A stretch of 49,240 nt of DNA from Verrucomicrobiota bacterium (GCA_003218975.1 QHPD01000114.1:1-49240); one strand, 5' to 3'; positions 20,850 to 30,173 are shown, counted from the first letter of the stretch. Notes: a model not told the origin generated them from the sequence alone. Made by a program: numbers and translations.

Positions 20850-21728
20850 TTATTCGACGAACTCTACGTCGATTGGAGTGTCGATATAGCCTTTGTCACT
20901 AGCGTCCTCCAGGAATTTCCGAATCGCCGCGCGCCCGATCTCGCCGTAATCACAGGTGAATTCGTTCACATACATCCCGATGAATTTGCCAGCCAGATCG
21001 ACGTTCATGTCGCGCGCGTAAGGAAGCGAGTGGCGCACCGCTTCGTCCCAATGGGTCAGACCGTAATCAATGCTTTCGCGGATAATCTCGAACAGATCAT
21101 GCTGCACCGGCCTCGGGATATCCTTGCGCAGCACATTCCCTCCAAGCGGAAGCGGCAAGCCAGTTTGGCACTTCCACCATTCGCCGAGATCAATAATCTT
21201 CTCAAAACCCGATCGCGCATACGTGAGCTGGCCCTCGTGAATGATTAATCCAGCGTCAGCGCGACTGCTTTTGATTGCGTCAAAAATTTCATCGAAGGGC
21301 ACGACAAGATAATCGAATTTTCCCAGAAAAAGCTGCAGCGCCAGAAACGCACTCGTCATTTCGCCTGGCACGGCGATCACGCAGCCGCGCAAGGAATCGA
21401 CAAGATCGCCATCTTCATTCGATGTTCGATGTTGGACGTTGGATGTTGGATGTTTCCGAACAACGATGGGTCCGTATCCATCGCCCATGCTCGCGCCACA
21501 GGGCAGCAGCGCGTATTTGTCTGTGACGTACGCGTACGCGTGGATCGAGATCGCGGAAATATGCAGCTCGCCGCGCCGCGCCCGTTCGTTCAGCGTCTGA
21601 ATATCTTCCAGTCGATGTTCGAATCGATAACCACGGAGATCGATTTTGTTTTTCGCGATCGCATAAAACATGAACGCGTCGTCTGGATCGGGCGAATGGC
21701 CCAATGTGAACAACCCGCGGTCTGGCAT
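20850..21728 (-). CDS. mqnD: 1,4-dihydroxy-6-naphthoate synthase (futalosine menaquinone pathway)
   Basis: A 292-residue protein of the periplasmic-binding-protein-like MqnA/MqnD fold. By family it converts cyclic de-hypoxanthine futalosine to 1,4-dihydroxy-6-naphthoate. The start at 21728 (MPDRGLFTLGHSPDPDDAF) is preferred over a 24-codon extension, since SPDPDDAFM is the family N-terminus. The motifs HEGQLTYA and LPLGGN are present. A block of about 13 residues (TSNVQHRTSNEDG) encoded by a 7-bp tandem repeat interrupts the fold in frame after GPIVVRKHP, near residue 95. The gene implies menaquinone respiration. Confidence 0.88.
   Translation of the reverse strand: MPDRGLFTLGHSPDPDDAFMFYAIAKNKIDLRGYRFEHRLEDIQTLNERARRGELHISAISIHAYAYVTDKYALLPCGASMGDGYGPIVVRKHPTSNVQHRTSNEDGDLVDSLRGCVIAVPGEMTSAFLALQLFLGKFDYLVVPFDEIFDAIKSSRADAGLIIHEGQLTYARSGFEKIIDLGEWWKCQTGLPLPLGGNVLRKDIPRPVQHDLFEIIRESIDYGLTHWDEAVRHSLPYARDMNVDLAGKFIGMYVNEFTCDYGEIGRAAIRKFLEDASDKGYIDTPIDVEFVE
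21420..21454. repeat. 7-bp tandem repeat inside mqnD
   Basis: Five consecutive 7-bp units on the plus strand (CGATGTT, CGATGTT, GGACGTT, GGATGTT, GGATGTT). They are read in frame within mqnD and encode a Ser/Asn/Gln/His-rich insert. Confidence 0.85.
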
Positions 21729-21938
21729 GATGCCCGACGCTATGTTTGACGACCAGCCGGTGCAAGAGCGAGCTCGTGTGACGGCAGCTGTGTAATACAA
21801 TTCCGGATTGAATCCGGTGAAATATCAAAGCATCGCGTTCGAAAGCGCGTCGCTGTAGCCTCGTTTGTGGGAGAAACCCGAACTCTTCAGAAGCTGTTGA
21901 GTTTGCGTTGACCGACGTGTTCCGGTAGCCTCAGGCGC

Positions 21939-22829
21939 ATGGCGAGATCGGGTCTTGGAAAAGGTCTTGGCGCACTCATTGGCACACCCGCGCCTGCTCC
22001 ACGAGCGGAGGTTGCCGAGACGGGCGAAAAAGTTCATCGGATCAACCTCGCAAGCATCACCCCGAGCCCGTTGCAACCGCGCAAAGATTTTGCGCGCGAA
22101 GCGTTGCAGGAATTGATCGATTCAATTCGGCAACACGGCATCATTCAACCGCTCATTGTTCGACAGGTTGGCACTCGATTTGAGCTCATCGCGGGCGAGC
22201 GCCGCTGGCGCGCAGCGCAGGAGATCGGCCTGACGGAAGCGCCGGTGATTATCCGGAGCGCAAGTGATTTGGAAGTGCTCGAGCTTTCTCTGATCGAAAA
22301 CCTACAGCGCGCCGATCTCAACCCAATCGAGGAAGCGCAAGGCTATGCAAGATTAGCGAACGAATTCGCGATGCGACAGGAAGATATCGCGTTGAAGGTC
22401 GGACGCAGCCGGGCGGCGGTGGCCAACGCGATGCGTTTGTTGGATCTGCATCCACAAGTCCAGGTCTGGCTCGCCCAAAATTTAATCACGGTTGGACACG
22501 CGAAAGTTTTGCTGGCGTTAAAAACGCCGGAGGAACAGCTCTTGGCTGCGGAAACCGTTCTGAGGCGCAACGCCACAGTGCGCTCCACTGAGAGGTTAAT
22601 TGCCCGCCTGCTTGGCATCGGCCGTCCCCGGCGGAAGCAGCGCGTTTCCGAACAGGCGAGCACGTCTGCGGCGATCCAGGATTTACAGAACCGTTTGCAA
22701 GAGCATCTCGCCACTCATGTGGCTATTCACCACGGAGAAAAACGTGGGCGAATCGAGATCGAATATTACGGAAACGATGATCTCCAGCGGATCGTCACCG
22801 CTCTTGGCCTGACGCCTAGTGAGAGCTGA
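21939..22829 (+). CDS. parB: ParB/Spo0J-family chromosome partition protein
   Basis: A 296-residue DNA-binding CTPase-type ParB. It opens with the typical GLGKGLGALIG, has the ParB N-terminal nuclease-fold domain (about 34-125) with the CTP-binding GERRWRA box and the ENLQRADLNPIEEA segment, then a helix-turn-helix (LKVGRSRAAVANAMRLL) and a C-terminal dimerisation region. By family it loads at parS and spreads to segregate the chromosome origin. No parA is next to it in this window. Confidence 0.92.
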   Translation: MARSGLGKGLGALIGTPAPAPRAEVAETGEKVHRINLASITPSPLQPRKDFAREALQELIDSIRQHGIIQPLIVRQVGTRFELIAGERRWRAAQEIGLTEAPVIIRSASDLEVLELSLIENLQRADLNPIEEAQGYARLANEFAMRQEDIALKVGRSRAAVANAMRLLDLHPQVQVWLAQNLITVGHAKVLLALKTPEEQLLAAETVLRRNATVRSTERLIARLLGIGRPRRKQRVSEQASTSAAIQDLQNRLQEHLATHVAIHHGEKRGRIEIEYYGNDDLQRIVTALGLTPSES

Positions 22830-22872
22830 CTTCGCTGCGTGCTGTGGCGTTGATCTGGTGAAACGTTAAAGC

Positions 22873-23790
22873 GTGAATCGGCCGCGCGTCTTTCTGGTCT
22901 TTGTTCTTTTCGGGTTAGTCATTCGCGCGGATCCAGGGCGCGCCGCGCAGGCGAAGATTTGGGAAGAATTTTCCGGCGAGAAATCTTTTGCTCACGTCGA
23001 GCAGCTGGTAGATTTTGGTCCGCGTCCGCCCGGGTCCGAGGCGCTCGAAAAATCCAGAGATTATATCGAAGGTCAGCTTCGGCTTTCAGGCTGGCAAGTG
23101 AGTCGACAGGCTTTCACCGACGACACGCCTCGTGGCAAAGTTCGCTTCGTGAATCTCATCGCGCGATTCCCCGTGCACGGGAACGGCGCACCTTCTTTTT
23201 TGTTGTGCGCCCACTACGAAACCAAGACGTTCGACACCATCCGGTTTGTGGGCGCGAACGATGGCGGCTCGGGTACAGGGTTGCTGTTAGAATTCGCGCG
23301 AGTACTCGCGCAGCACCCTGATCTCGCTGCAAAGATTGAGTTCGTGTTTTTTGACGGCGAAGAAGCGTATGAAAGTTTTTCGGAAAAGGACGGACTCTAC
23401 GGCAGCCGTTATTTCGCAAGACAGCTTGGAACCAGCGAAGCCAAACAATTTCGCGGCGGTATTTTGTTCGACATGGTGGGCCAACGTTCGTTGAAGATCA
23501 CGTTGCCGACGGATTCACCTGTTGAAATGGCGCGAGATATTTTCGCAGCGGCCGAGGCACTCAAATTGCGAAGTTATTTCACTTATCTGGACCGGGAGAT
23601 GATTGATGATCACACGCCGTTGAATGCAATCGGGATTCCGACGATCGACCTAATCGATTTTAGTTTCCCATGGTGGCACACAGCCGAGGATACGATAGAC
23701 AAGCTCAGCTCACAAAGCCTCCAGATTGTCGGTGCGGTCGCTGCGTACTACTTATCTGAATTCGCGCTAGCCAATCCGGCTCATAAGTAG
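22873..23790 (+). CDS. M28-family peptidase / glutaminyl cyclotransferase-like protein
   Basis: A 305-residue secreted or membrane-anchored zinc enzyme starting with GTG. A signal peptide covers about residues 1-24. The M28/QC-fold residues are visible: GANDGGSGTG (zinc Asp), FFDGEEAY (Glu pair), DMVGQ, and a late His in FPWWHTAEDT. The FPWWHTAEDTIDKLS ending is closest to the glutaminyl-peptide cyclotransferase branch, so N-terminal pyroglutamate formation is as likely as peptide cleavage. Confidence 0.82.
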   Translation: MNRPRVFLVFVLFGLVIRADPGRAAQAKIWEEFSGEKSFAHVEQLVDFGPRPPGSEALEKSRDYIEGQLRLSGWQVSRQAFTDDTPRGKVRFVNLIARFPVHGNGAPSFLLCAHYETKTFDTIRFVGANDGGSGTGLLLEFARVLAQHPDLAAKIEFVFFDGEEAYESFSEKDGLYGSRYFARQLGTSEAKQFRGGILFDMVGQRSLKITLPTDSPVEMARDIFAAAEALKLRSYFTYLDREMIDDHTPLNAIGIPTIDLIDFSFPWWHTAEDTIDKLSSQSLQIVGAVAAYYLSEFALANPAHK

Positions 23791-23800
23791 TCTACCGTTT

Positions 23801-23884
23801 ATCATTCCGACCGAGGTGGAGGAATCTTTTGCCATAAAAAAAAGCAGTGATCCGCTGGAGAGGGAGACTCGCTCGACATGACAG
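23801..23884. repeat. TCATT-type palindromic repeat
   Basis: An intergenic element of about 84 bp. Its left end (ATCATTCCGACCGAGG) is roughly the inverted complement of its right end (ACTCGCTCGACATGACA). The ends resemble those of the elements at 39697-39872 and 40912-41022, so it belongs to the same dispersed family. Confidence 0.6.
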
Positions 23885-23985
23885 CAAGCAAAACTGGAAG
23901 GCCCACGAACTTCTGCATTGCCTGCCAGTGGTTTTGCCCGCAGTTTTGATGAGGAATTTCGGCCGCTAGGGAGCGCCGGACGCCC

Positions 23986-25116
23986 ATGTCCCATCCAACG
24001 CACAAGAAGATTGGAGTGATCGGTCTCGGAATTATCGGTCGCGGAGTGACTGCGAATCTGCGCCGCAAAGGGTTTCAGGTTTTCGTTTGGAACCGGACGC
24101 CGCGTCCCGTTCCTAATTTTGTCGGCTCGCCTGCGGAACTGGCCCAGCTCTGTGATTACATTCAAATTTTTGTCTCGGACGATGAGGCGCTGCTGGAGAC
24201 TGTGCAGCGTCTGAGCGGAAAGCTCGCGCCTAAACACATAGTTCTTGCGCATTCAACAGTTGCCCCCGATTCCATGCGCGCCGCGGCGGACATTATCGAA
24301 CGTGGCGGGGCGCGGTTCGTCGATGCGCCGTTTACCGGGAGCAAGCTTGCTGCCCAAAAGGGTGAGCTCGTTTTTTACGTTGCGGGAAGTGAAGCAGCAT
24401 TGCGCGAAGCGCGTCCCATTCTTGAAGCGAGCGGCAAACAGATCATTGAGATTGGCGCGATCAGCCAGGCGACTGCGATCAAAATCGCAACCAACATGAT
24501 TACGGCGGCGAGCGTCCAGGCTTTGGCGGAAGCGTTGGCGTTGACGCAGGCTTTAGGTGTGCCGGTGGAAAAGTTCGTCGAAGCCATGGAAGCCAATGCC
24601 AGTCATTCCGCCACTTTGGCGATGAAACTGCCAAAAATAACCCAACGCGATTTTGAACCGCACTTTTCCGTGAAGCACATGCTCAAGGATATGCAGATCG
24701 CCAATCAACTTGGTTTATCGCACAATCTCGACCTCGGGGTGACCGCCGCCGCCCGCGACCGCCTGCTGGAACAAATGCAGTGGGGGCGTGGCGACGAAGA
24801 TTATTCTGCGGTCGCGCGAAAGTATTTTTCAGAAATTGACCCGGCGAATCACGCGGAGCCTCAAGCGATCGCCCAGGACCTGCAAGCCACCGCCGACCCC
24901 ACTCCGCCAGCTCCCGGGATGATGAGTGTTTCGGAAGAGCCCAAGCTTCATCAGGAAACTCCTATCGTTGCCGCCGTTGAACCAACGGCGGCGAGTTCGT
25001 CCGGTGGAAAGGCAAAAAAAGAGGTGCAACCGCGTCGCGGCTTTCTCAGGCAGCTCGTGCAGCGCGTGCGGCAACTTCGAAAGCATTCGACGGCTGTTTC
25101 GCCCAAAGAAGGATGA
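23986..25116 (+). CDS. NAD(P)-dependent beta-hydroxyacid dehydrogenase-family protein
   Basis: A 376-residue protein of the 3-hydroxyisobutyrate dehydrogenase/GLYR family. The Rossmann motif IGVIGLGIIGRG (9-20) is followed by the substrate motif DAPFTGSKLAAQKGEL, the catalytic Lys segment (TAIKIATNM) and the FSVKHMLKDMQIA motif. After about residue 290 a non-homologous Pro/Ala/Lys-rich tail of 85 residues ends in a strongly basic segment, which is unusual. The tail may bind nucleic acid or membrane. Its stop overlaps the next start (ATGA), so it is coupled to the ygfZ-like gene. Confidence 0.82.
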   Translation: MSHPTHKKIGVIGLGIIGRGVTANLRRKGFQVFVWNRTPRPVPNFVGSPAELAQLCDYIQIFVSDDEALLETVQRLSGKLAPKHIVLAHSTVAPDSMRAAADIIERGGARFVDAPFTGSKLAAQKGELVFYVAGSEAALREARPILEASGKQIIEIGAISQATAIKIATNMITAASVQALAEALALTQALGVPVEKFVEAMEANASHSATLAMKLPKITQRDFEPHFSVKHMLKDMQIANQLGLSHNLDLGVTAAARDRLLEQMQWGRGDEDYSAVARKYFSEIDPANHAEPQAIAQDLQATADPTPPAPGMMSVSEEPKLHQETPIVAAVEPTAASSSGGKAKKEVQPRRGFLRQLVQRVRQLRKHSTAVSPKEG

Positions 25117-26012
25117 GGACACCCAAAGCCTTCTTTCTTGATTTTCCCGGACGCACAAAGCTTCGCATCACCGGGAGCGATCGTCTTCGTTTTCTGAATG
25201 GGCAGATCACCAATGATCTGCGCAAGGCCAGTGAAACCGCTGCAATCGAAGCGTGCGTACTCAACGGAAAAGGCAAGATAAACGCGCACATTTTCGTTTC
25301 CGCCGGGCCGGACTGCTTTTTCGTCGATGCCGATCCCGAATCGCGAGAAATGCTGCCGGCCAGGCTGGAGCACTACGTGATCGCCGACGATGTTCAGATC
25401 GAAGACGTCACCGACCAATTTTCCATCTTTCATGTATTGTCGCCGGTCGCGCCGAGTCTGAGCAATTGCCGGCTTGTTTCCGCGCGCCGTTCCGGCGAGC
25501 CCGGATGGGACATATGGACTGACATCGCCGTTCATAATGCTGTCTTGCAGCAATTATCATCTGCGCTTGAGCTTCTCGATTTTAACGCTGCGGAGATCAT
25601 GCGAATCGAACAGGGCATCCCTCGTTGGGGATGTGAACTCACGGAGGAGATCATTCCCGTCGAAGCCAACTTGGAAGATCGCGCGATCAGTTACGAGAAG
25701 GGCTGTTACATTGGCCAGGAAGTGATTTCGCGGATCAAGATGTCCGGTCAGACCAATAAAAGATTATGTGGCCTGATTTCGCTGCGCGACGTGCCGCTCC
25801 AGCCTGGCATGAGACTCGGCGCCGCCTCCGCCACTGGCAAAGAAGCCGGCTGGATCACGAGCGCCACGCGCAGCGAACGAATTGGAAAGGAGATCGCCCT
25901 CGGCTACGTGAAACGCGGTTTCAACGATGTGGGCGCGAAGCTCGAAGCATTCCTGCCGGATCGCCAGACAACGCGATTTCTGGTCGAAGTTGTCTCGCTT
26001 CCATTTGTGTAA
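25113..26012 (+). CDS. ygfZ: YgfZ/GcvT-like folate-binding protein
   Basis: A 299-residue aminomethyltransferase-fold protein with the YgfZ signature EKGCYIGQEV (about 195), whose Cys is needed in E. coli YgfZ for repair or assembly of some Fe-S enzymes with folate. The N-terminus (LRITGSDRLRFLNGQITND) is typical. It overlaps the preceding dehydrogenase by 4 bp. Confidence 0.88.
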   Translation: MRTPKAFFLDFPGRTKLRITGSDRLRFLNGQITNDLRKASETAAIEACVLNGKGKINAHIFVSAGPDCFFVDADPESREMLPARLEHYVIADDVQIEDVTDQFSIFHVLSPVAPSLSNCRLVSARRSGEPGWDIWTDIAVHNAVLQQLSSALELLDFNAAEIMRIEQGIPRWGCELTEEIIPVEANLEDRAISYEKGCYIGQEVISRIKMSGQTNKRLCGLISLRDVPLQPGMRLGAASATGKEAGWITSATRSERIGKEIALGYVKRGFNDVGAKLEAFLPDRQTTRFLVEVVSLPFV

Positions 26013-26028
26013 GATCAACATCGCTGTA

Positions 26029-26049
26029 GCCGGCATCGCTGATGCCGGC
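26029..26049. terminator. hairpin after ygfZ-like gene
   Basis: A perfect 9-bp stem (GCCGGCATC / GATGCCGGC) with a 3-nt loop, 17 bp after the stop codon. There is no U-run, so it may be a repeat-type palindrome as much as a terminator. Confidence 0.5.
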
Positions 26050-26173
26050 TCGCCAGGAAATCTGAGCCAGCTCTAATTGCGTTCGCCCCGCAGCTTGCAT
26101 AAATTTTAATGTTGCGTTTTAAAGATAGCGCCGTGTAAAGTCCCCCGCTTCTGTTTTTCAGTTTTTCACTTTT

Positions 26174-26812
26174 ATGAATCAACGTTTAATCGCAGAAATT
26201 GGCCGGACCCAACGGCTCGAAATTATCAACTCGCTCAAGCGCACCAAGGGCATGTCCGTCAACGAGCTGGTTGAAAAAATGGGGATGAGCTACATGGGCA
26301 TCAAACAACATTGTCTAACCCTTCAACGCGACGGCTACCTGGATACCTGGCGCCGGCCACAAAAAATGGGACGCCCGGAGATGGTTTACCGGCTTACCCG
26401 CCGCAGCCATGATCTTTTCCAATCCGATAGCAACCAGCTCACGCTCGAGTTGTTGAGATCAGCTCGGGAAATCTACGGAGCGAACGCGCCGGAAAAGCTC
26501 CTTTACAATATCTTTGAGAAAAAGACCGCGGCGCTGAAAGCCAAGGCGAGAGGAGGTACCGTGGTAGAGCGCGCCAAATGGCTCGCTCGCATCCGTGATG
26601 CGGAGGGATACATGGCGCAGTTCAAGGGCGACGGAGAAGGCGGCCCACACATTTTGGAATGTCACTCGCCCATCATGAACATGCTCGAGCGTTACCTGAT
26701 CATCGCCCGCCTTGAGCAGGAGATGTTCGAAGCGGTGCTTCGCGCTCCTGTGCGCCGCCAAATGATTCGCAACTCGGGACTCTACGAGTGCGCGTTTTAT
26801 TTCGCGGTGTAA
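26174..26812 (+). CDS. winged-helix transcriptional regulator, SufR/DeoR-like
   Basis: A 212-residue regulator. A winged helix (about 10-75) contains the recognition helix region MSVNELVEKMGMSYMGIKQH and the wing RRPQKMGRPEMVYRLT. The C-terminal part resembles SufR-type sensors with the order ARxGxxxERA, ILECHSPI, and a late YECAF cysteine. Fewer cysteines are present than in cyanobacterial SufR, so Fe-S sensing is uncertain. It precedes glgE by 70 bp but there is no direct evidence that it controls it. Confidence 0.75.
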   Translation: MNQRLIAEIGRTQRLEIINSLKRTKGMSVNELVEKMGMSYMGIKQHCLTLQRDGYLDTWRRPQKMGRPEMVYRLTRRSHDLFQSDSNQLTLELLRSAREIYGANAPEKLLYNIFEKKTAALKAKARGGTVVERAKWLARIRDAEGYMAQFKGDGEGGPHILECHSPIMNMLERYLIIARLEQEMFEAVLRAPVRRQMIRNSGLYECAFYFAV

Positions 26813-26882
26813 TCCCGCATACCTTCTTAGATCACGGCGATTTTTCTTTCGCAGCCGGTGAATTTCGGTTGATTGATGGCCC

Positions 26883-28829
26883 ATGCCTCGGGCCTTTCCT
26901 TCCGCGGTCATCGAGAATCTGCAACCGTTGGTCGATGGCGGCCGTTATCCGGTAAAGCGCGTCATCGACGAAGATCTCGTTGTTGAGGCGGACATTTTCA
27001 AGGACGGACACGACGTGGTTGCTGCCGTCTTGAAATGGCGCGCTGTGGGAAAGCGCGCCTGGCGGGAAACGCCCATGGTATTCGTCGATAACGATCGGTG
27101 GCGCGGTGTTTGCACTCTCTATGATCAGGGCACTCACGAATACACGGTCGAGGCGTGGACAGACACTTTTCGCAGCTGGCAACGCGAGTTCACGGCGAAG
27201 TTTGAAGGCGGCATTACTTCGCTGCGGAGCGAAGCGTTGGAAGGTGCAGCTTTGGTCGAAGCGGCAGCTCAGCGCGCACGCGACCGGTCGGACGCGACGC
27301 GGTTACTGGAATTTTTCGAACAAATCGCCACCGGTGCGAATTCAGAGATTAACGCCATCGCGCAATCCGGCGAGCTCGAGGTGTTGATGGCGACTTATCC
27401 GGACCGTTCGAACGCGAGTGAGTTCACTCCGGCCCTGCGCGTTAATGTGGATCGTCCAGCGGCGTTATTCGGCGCATGGTATGAATTTTTTCCGCGCTCT
27501 GCAGAAGGTCGTGGCGATCGTGGCTCGACGTTTCGCGGTTGTTTGCCGCGGGTCGATGACGCAAAGGCGATGGGTTTCGATGTCATTTATTTTCCGCCGA
27601 TTCATCCGATCGGTTACACGAATCGCAAAGGACGCAATAACTCCGTCGTCTGCGAACCGGGTGACCCGGGCGTACCGTGGGCAATTGGCAGTGAAGCGGG
27701 CGGCCACAAGGCGGTCGAGCCATCGCTCGGCACACTTGCGGACTTCGACTGGCTCCAAAAACAGGTGCGAAAACGCGGAATGGAAATCGCGCTCGATTTC
27801 GCACTCAATTGCTCGCCCGATCATCCCTACGTCGAGGAACATCCCGAATGGTTTTACAAACGACCGGACGGTACCATCAAATACGCCGAGAATCCGCCGA
27901 AAAAATACGAAGACATTTATCCGCTCAACTTTCGGTGCGAGAACGGGCGCGCATTGTGGGCCGAGACAAAGAGCATCGTCCTTTTTTGGGCGAAGCGCGG
28001 TGTGCGCATCTTTCGCGTGGACAATCCGCACACCAAGCCCGTCGCGTTCTGGGAATATTTGATCGAGGGCGTCCGGGAAAAATTTCCTGATGCGATTTTT
28101 CTCTCTGAGGCATTTACCAGGCCGAAGATGATGAAAGCGCTGGCCAAAGCCGGCTTCAACCAAAGTTATACCTATTTCACCTGGCGAAATTCTAAGCGCG
28201 AGCTGATTGAATATTTTACTGAACTGACCCAGACCGAGCTGAGCGAATATTTTCGGCCGAATCTTTGGCCGAATACGCCGGACATATTGCCGTTCGTGCT
28301 GCAGGAAGGCGGCCGGCCGACGTTCATGATTCGCGTGCTCCTGGCTGCGACGCTCTCCACTCTCTACGGCATCTATAGCGGATACGAACTTTGCGAGAAT
28401 GAGGCGTTGCCGGGCCGCGAAGAATATCTCGATTCCGAAAAATACCAGTTCAAGGAACGCGACTGGAATGCGCCAGGAAACATCAAGGATTGGATCGCCC
28501 GCTTAAACAAAATCCGAAGGGAAAACCGCGCGCTTCAATCTTACACCAATCTGCGATTTTATCCGGCCGAAAACGACGCCATTCTCTTTTACGGCAAGAT
28601 GACGCCGGCGCGGGACAACATCATTCTTGTTGTCGTGAATCTCGATCCGCATCGCAAACAACATTCATATGTCGATGTTCCGATCGATCAGTTCGGGCAA
28701 ATGGAGAGCGATGTCTATCAAGTGCAGGATTTGCTAAACGATGCGATCTACACCTGGGGCGGTCGCAGAAATTATGTCGAGCTCGATCCGCAAATTCAAC
28801 CGGCGCACATTTTCCGCGTGCGCCGCTGA
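26883..28829 (+). CDS. glgE: alpha-1,4-glucan:maltose-1-phosphate maltosyltransferase
   Basis: A 648-residue GH13_3 enzyme that transfers maltose from maltose 1-phosphate onto alpha-1,4-glucan, the polymerising step of the trehalose-to-glycogen GlgE pathway. After the N-terminal beta domain, the catalytic residues appear with the spacing of Streptomyces GlgE: D380 (IFRVDNPHTKP), E409 (IFLSEAFTRP) and D467 (NTPDILPF). No treS, mak or glgB is adjacent. Full length. Confidence 0.95.
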   Translation: MPRAFPSAVIENLQPLVDGGRYPVKRVIDEDLVVEADIFKDGHDVVAAVLKWRAVGKRAWRETPMVFVDNDRWRGVCTLYDQGTHEYTVEAWTDTFRSWQREFTAKFEGGITSLRSEALEGAALVEAAAQRARDRSDATRLLEFFEQIATGANSEINAIAQSGELEVLMATYPDRSNASEFTPALRVNVDRPAALFGAWYEFFPRSAEGRGDRGSTFRGCLPRVDDAKAMGFDVIYFPPIHPIGYTNRKGRNNSVVCEPGDPGVPWAIGSEAGGHKAVEPSLGTLADFDWLQKQVRKRGMEIALDFALNCSPDHPYVEEHPEWFYKRPDGTIKYAENPPKKYEDIYPLNFRCENGRALWAETKSIVLFWAKRGVRIFRVDNPHTKPVAFWEYLIEGVREKFPDAIFLSEAFTRPKMMKALAKAGFNQSYTYFTWRNSKRELIEYFTELTQTELSEYFRPNLWPNTPDILPFVLQEGGRPTFMIRVLLAATLSTLYGIYSGYELCENEALPGREEYLDSEKYQFKERDWNAPGNIKDWIARLNKIRRENRALQSYTNLRFYPAENDAILFYGKMTPARDNIILVVVNLDPHRKQHSYVDVPIDQFGQMESDVYQVQDLLNDAIYTWGGRRNYVELDPQIQPAHIFRVRR

Positions 28830-28943
28830 GATCCTCGGAATCAAATTTGTTTAGCAACCGCGCGAGCTAGTTTGGGTTTGATCTTGCGGTTGTGTATTTG
28901 CATCACTGACCGCTCCGCATATCGTTATGCGATTTTTGGCAGC

Positions 28944-29714
28944 ATGAAGAATTTGTTTCTGCTCTTTGCCGCGCTGGCGAGCGCGCCTTCCCTACTGGCA
29001 CAGACTGCCACGCCTCCCTTGGTGCCTGAGGTTTCCCGCTCCCAGACGATCATGGACACGCTCATCAAGGCGGGGCCGGTCATGATTCCACTTTTTCTCT
29101 TGTCGATCTTTTTCGTGATGCTCGTGATCGTTTATCTGATGACCATCAGGCGAGGCACTGTGGTCTCCAGCGGTTACATGGCAACGGCGGACGCGCTTTT
29201 GCGCAAACGCGATTATCTCGGGTTGCTCGCCGTTTCGAATCGGCACGGCGAAGCCATCGCGCGAGTGGTGCAAAAAATGCTCGATTTCACAACCAAGAAT
29301 CCGAATGCAGATTTTCAGCAAGTCCGTGAGATCGCCGAGACGGAAGGCACCCGGGTCGCGGCGAGCCTGAACAATCGCGTGATTTATCTCGCCGATGTCG
29401 GGATGATCGCGCCGCTACTCGGCCTGCTCGGGACGGTTTTTGGAATTATCCATTCCTTTGGCGCGCTCGGAGCCGATGTTGGATCGGCTCGTTACGTGGC
29501 ACTCTCGCGAGGGATCAGTGAGGCGCTCGTCAACACCGCAGCAGGGCTAGCCATTGGCATCCCGGCTATGATCTTCTACGCGTTTTTCCGCGGCAGAGCG
29601 CAAAAGCTCATTTCAGAATTGGAAGCGGCTTCGACCCATGTTTTGGCTTTGCTCTCCTTGCAGTATGGTAAGCGGATGGAGCGCACTCCGGTGCTCATTG
29701 AAGACGAACTGTAG
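28944..29714 (+). CDS. exbB: MotA/TolQ/ExbB proton-channel protein
   Basis: A 256-residue inner-membrane protein. The ATG at 28944 is preferred over a frame open to 28872, because it starts a signal-like segment (MKNLFLLFAALASAPSLLAQ). Three membrane spans follow: about 40-62, 145-167 (GLLGTVFGIIHSF) and 190-212. The conserved LGLLGTVxG and NTAAGLAIGIPA motifs form the proton path. It is first in an operon with exbD and a TPR protein. Confidence 0.88.
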   Translation: MKNLFLLFAALASAPSLLAQTATPPLVPEVSRSQTIMDTLIKAGPVMIPLFLLSIFFVMLVIVYLMTIRRGTVVSSGYMATADALLRKRDYLGLLAVSNRHGEAIARVVQKMLDFTTKNPNADFQQVREIAETEGTRVAASLNNRVIYLADVGMIAPLLGLLGTVFGIIHSFGALGADVGSARYVALSRGISEALVNTAAGLAIGIPAMIFYAFFRGRAQKLISELEAASTHVLALLSLQYGKRMERTPVLIEDEL

Positions 29715-29765
29715 GCTGGCCGGCTCGTCAATGGTTCGCAAGCTCGATATCCTTCCTTTGCTCAT

Positions 29766-30173
29766 ATGAATCTGCGTGGTCACGCGCCGCTGCATCATCC
29801 CGGCATTCAATTGGCGCCGCTGGTGGATGTGCTCCTGCTGTTGTTGATTTTTTTCCTGTTGACGTGGAACGCAGCGCGCACTGAGACGGAACTGGACGTG
29901 AAAGTGCCGAAAGCGTCGGCTGCCAAAGAAAAAAGCGCGCCCATTGGAGATGTTGTTGTGAATGTGAAGGCGGACGGCAGCGTGGTCGTAAACCGCCGCT
30001 CGTTGAGTGGAGCTGAACTGAGCGAGTTGCTCAAAAGCCTGGTTCAACTCAACGCCGAACAGGCTGTCGTAATCCGCGGCGACGAGGCGGGCGCCTACAA
30101 AAACATCATTGGCGTTCTCAATATTTGCAGCGAAGCCGGGGTCACTAACGTAGCTTTCGCGACCGCGAAATGA
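29766..30173 (+). CDS. exbD: ExbD/TolR-type biopolymer transport protein
   Basis: A 135-residue protein with one N-terminal transmembrane helix (about 16-36) carrying the functional Asp (IQLAPLVDVLLLLLIFFLLT), then a periplasmic ExbD/TolR domain (VVVNVKADGSVVVNRRSL, AVVIRGDEAG). With ExbB it couples proton flow to work across the periplasm. Its stop overlaps the start of the next TPR gene (ATGA). Confidence 0.92.
   Translation: MNLRGHAPLHHPGIQLAPLVDVLLLLLIFFLLTWNAARTETELDVKVPKASAAKEKSAPIGDVVVNVKADGSVVVNRRSLSGAELSELLKSLVQLNAEQAVVIRGDEAGAYKNIIGVLNICSEAGVTNVAFATAK

Noticed and set aside
21420-21454. possible CRISPR-like repeat
   Set aside because: Units are 7 bp with no spacers; it is a simple tandem repeat. 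No CRISPR array or cas gene was seen in the window.
27465-28163. 232-codon reverse frame inside glgE
   Set aside because: Entirely antisense to glgE with no motif.
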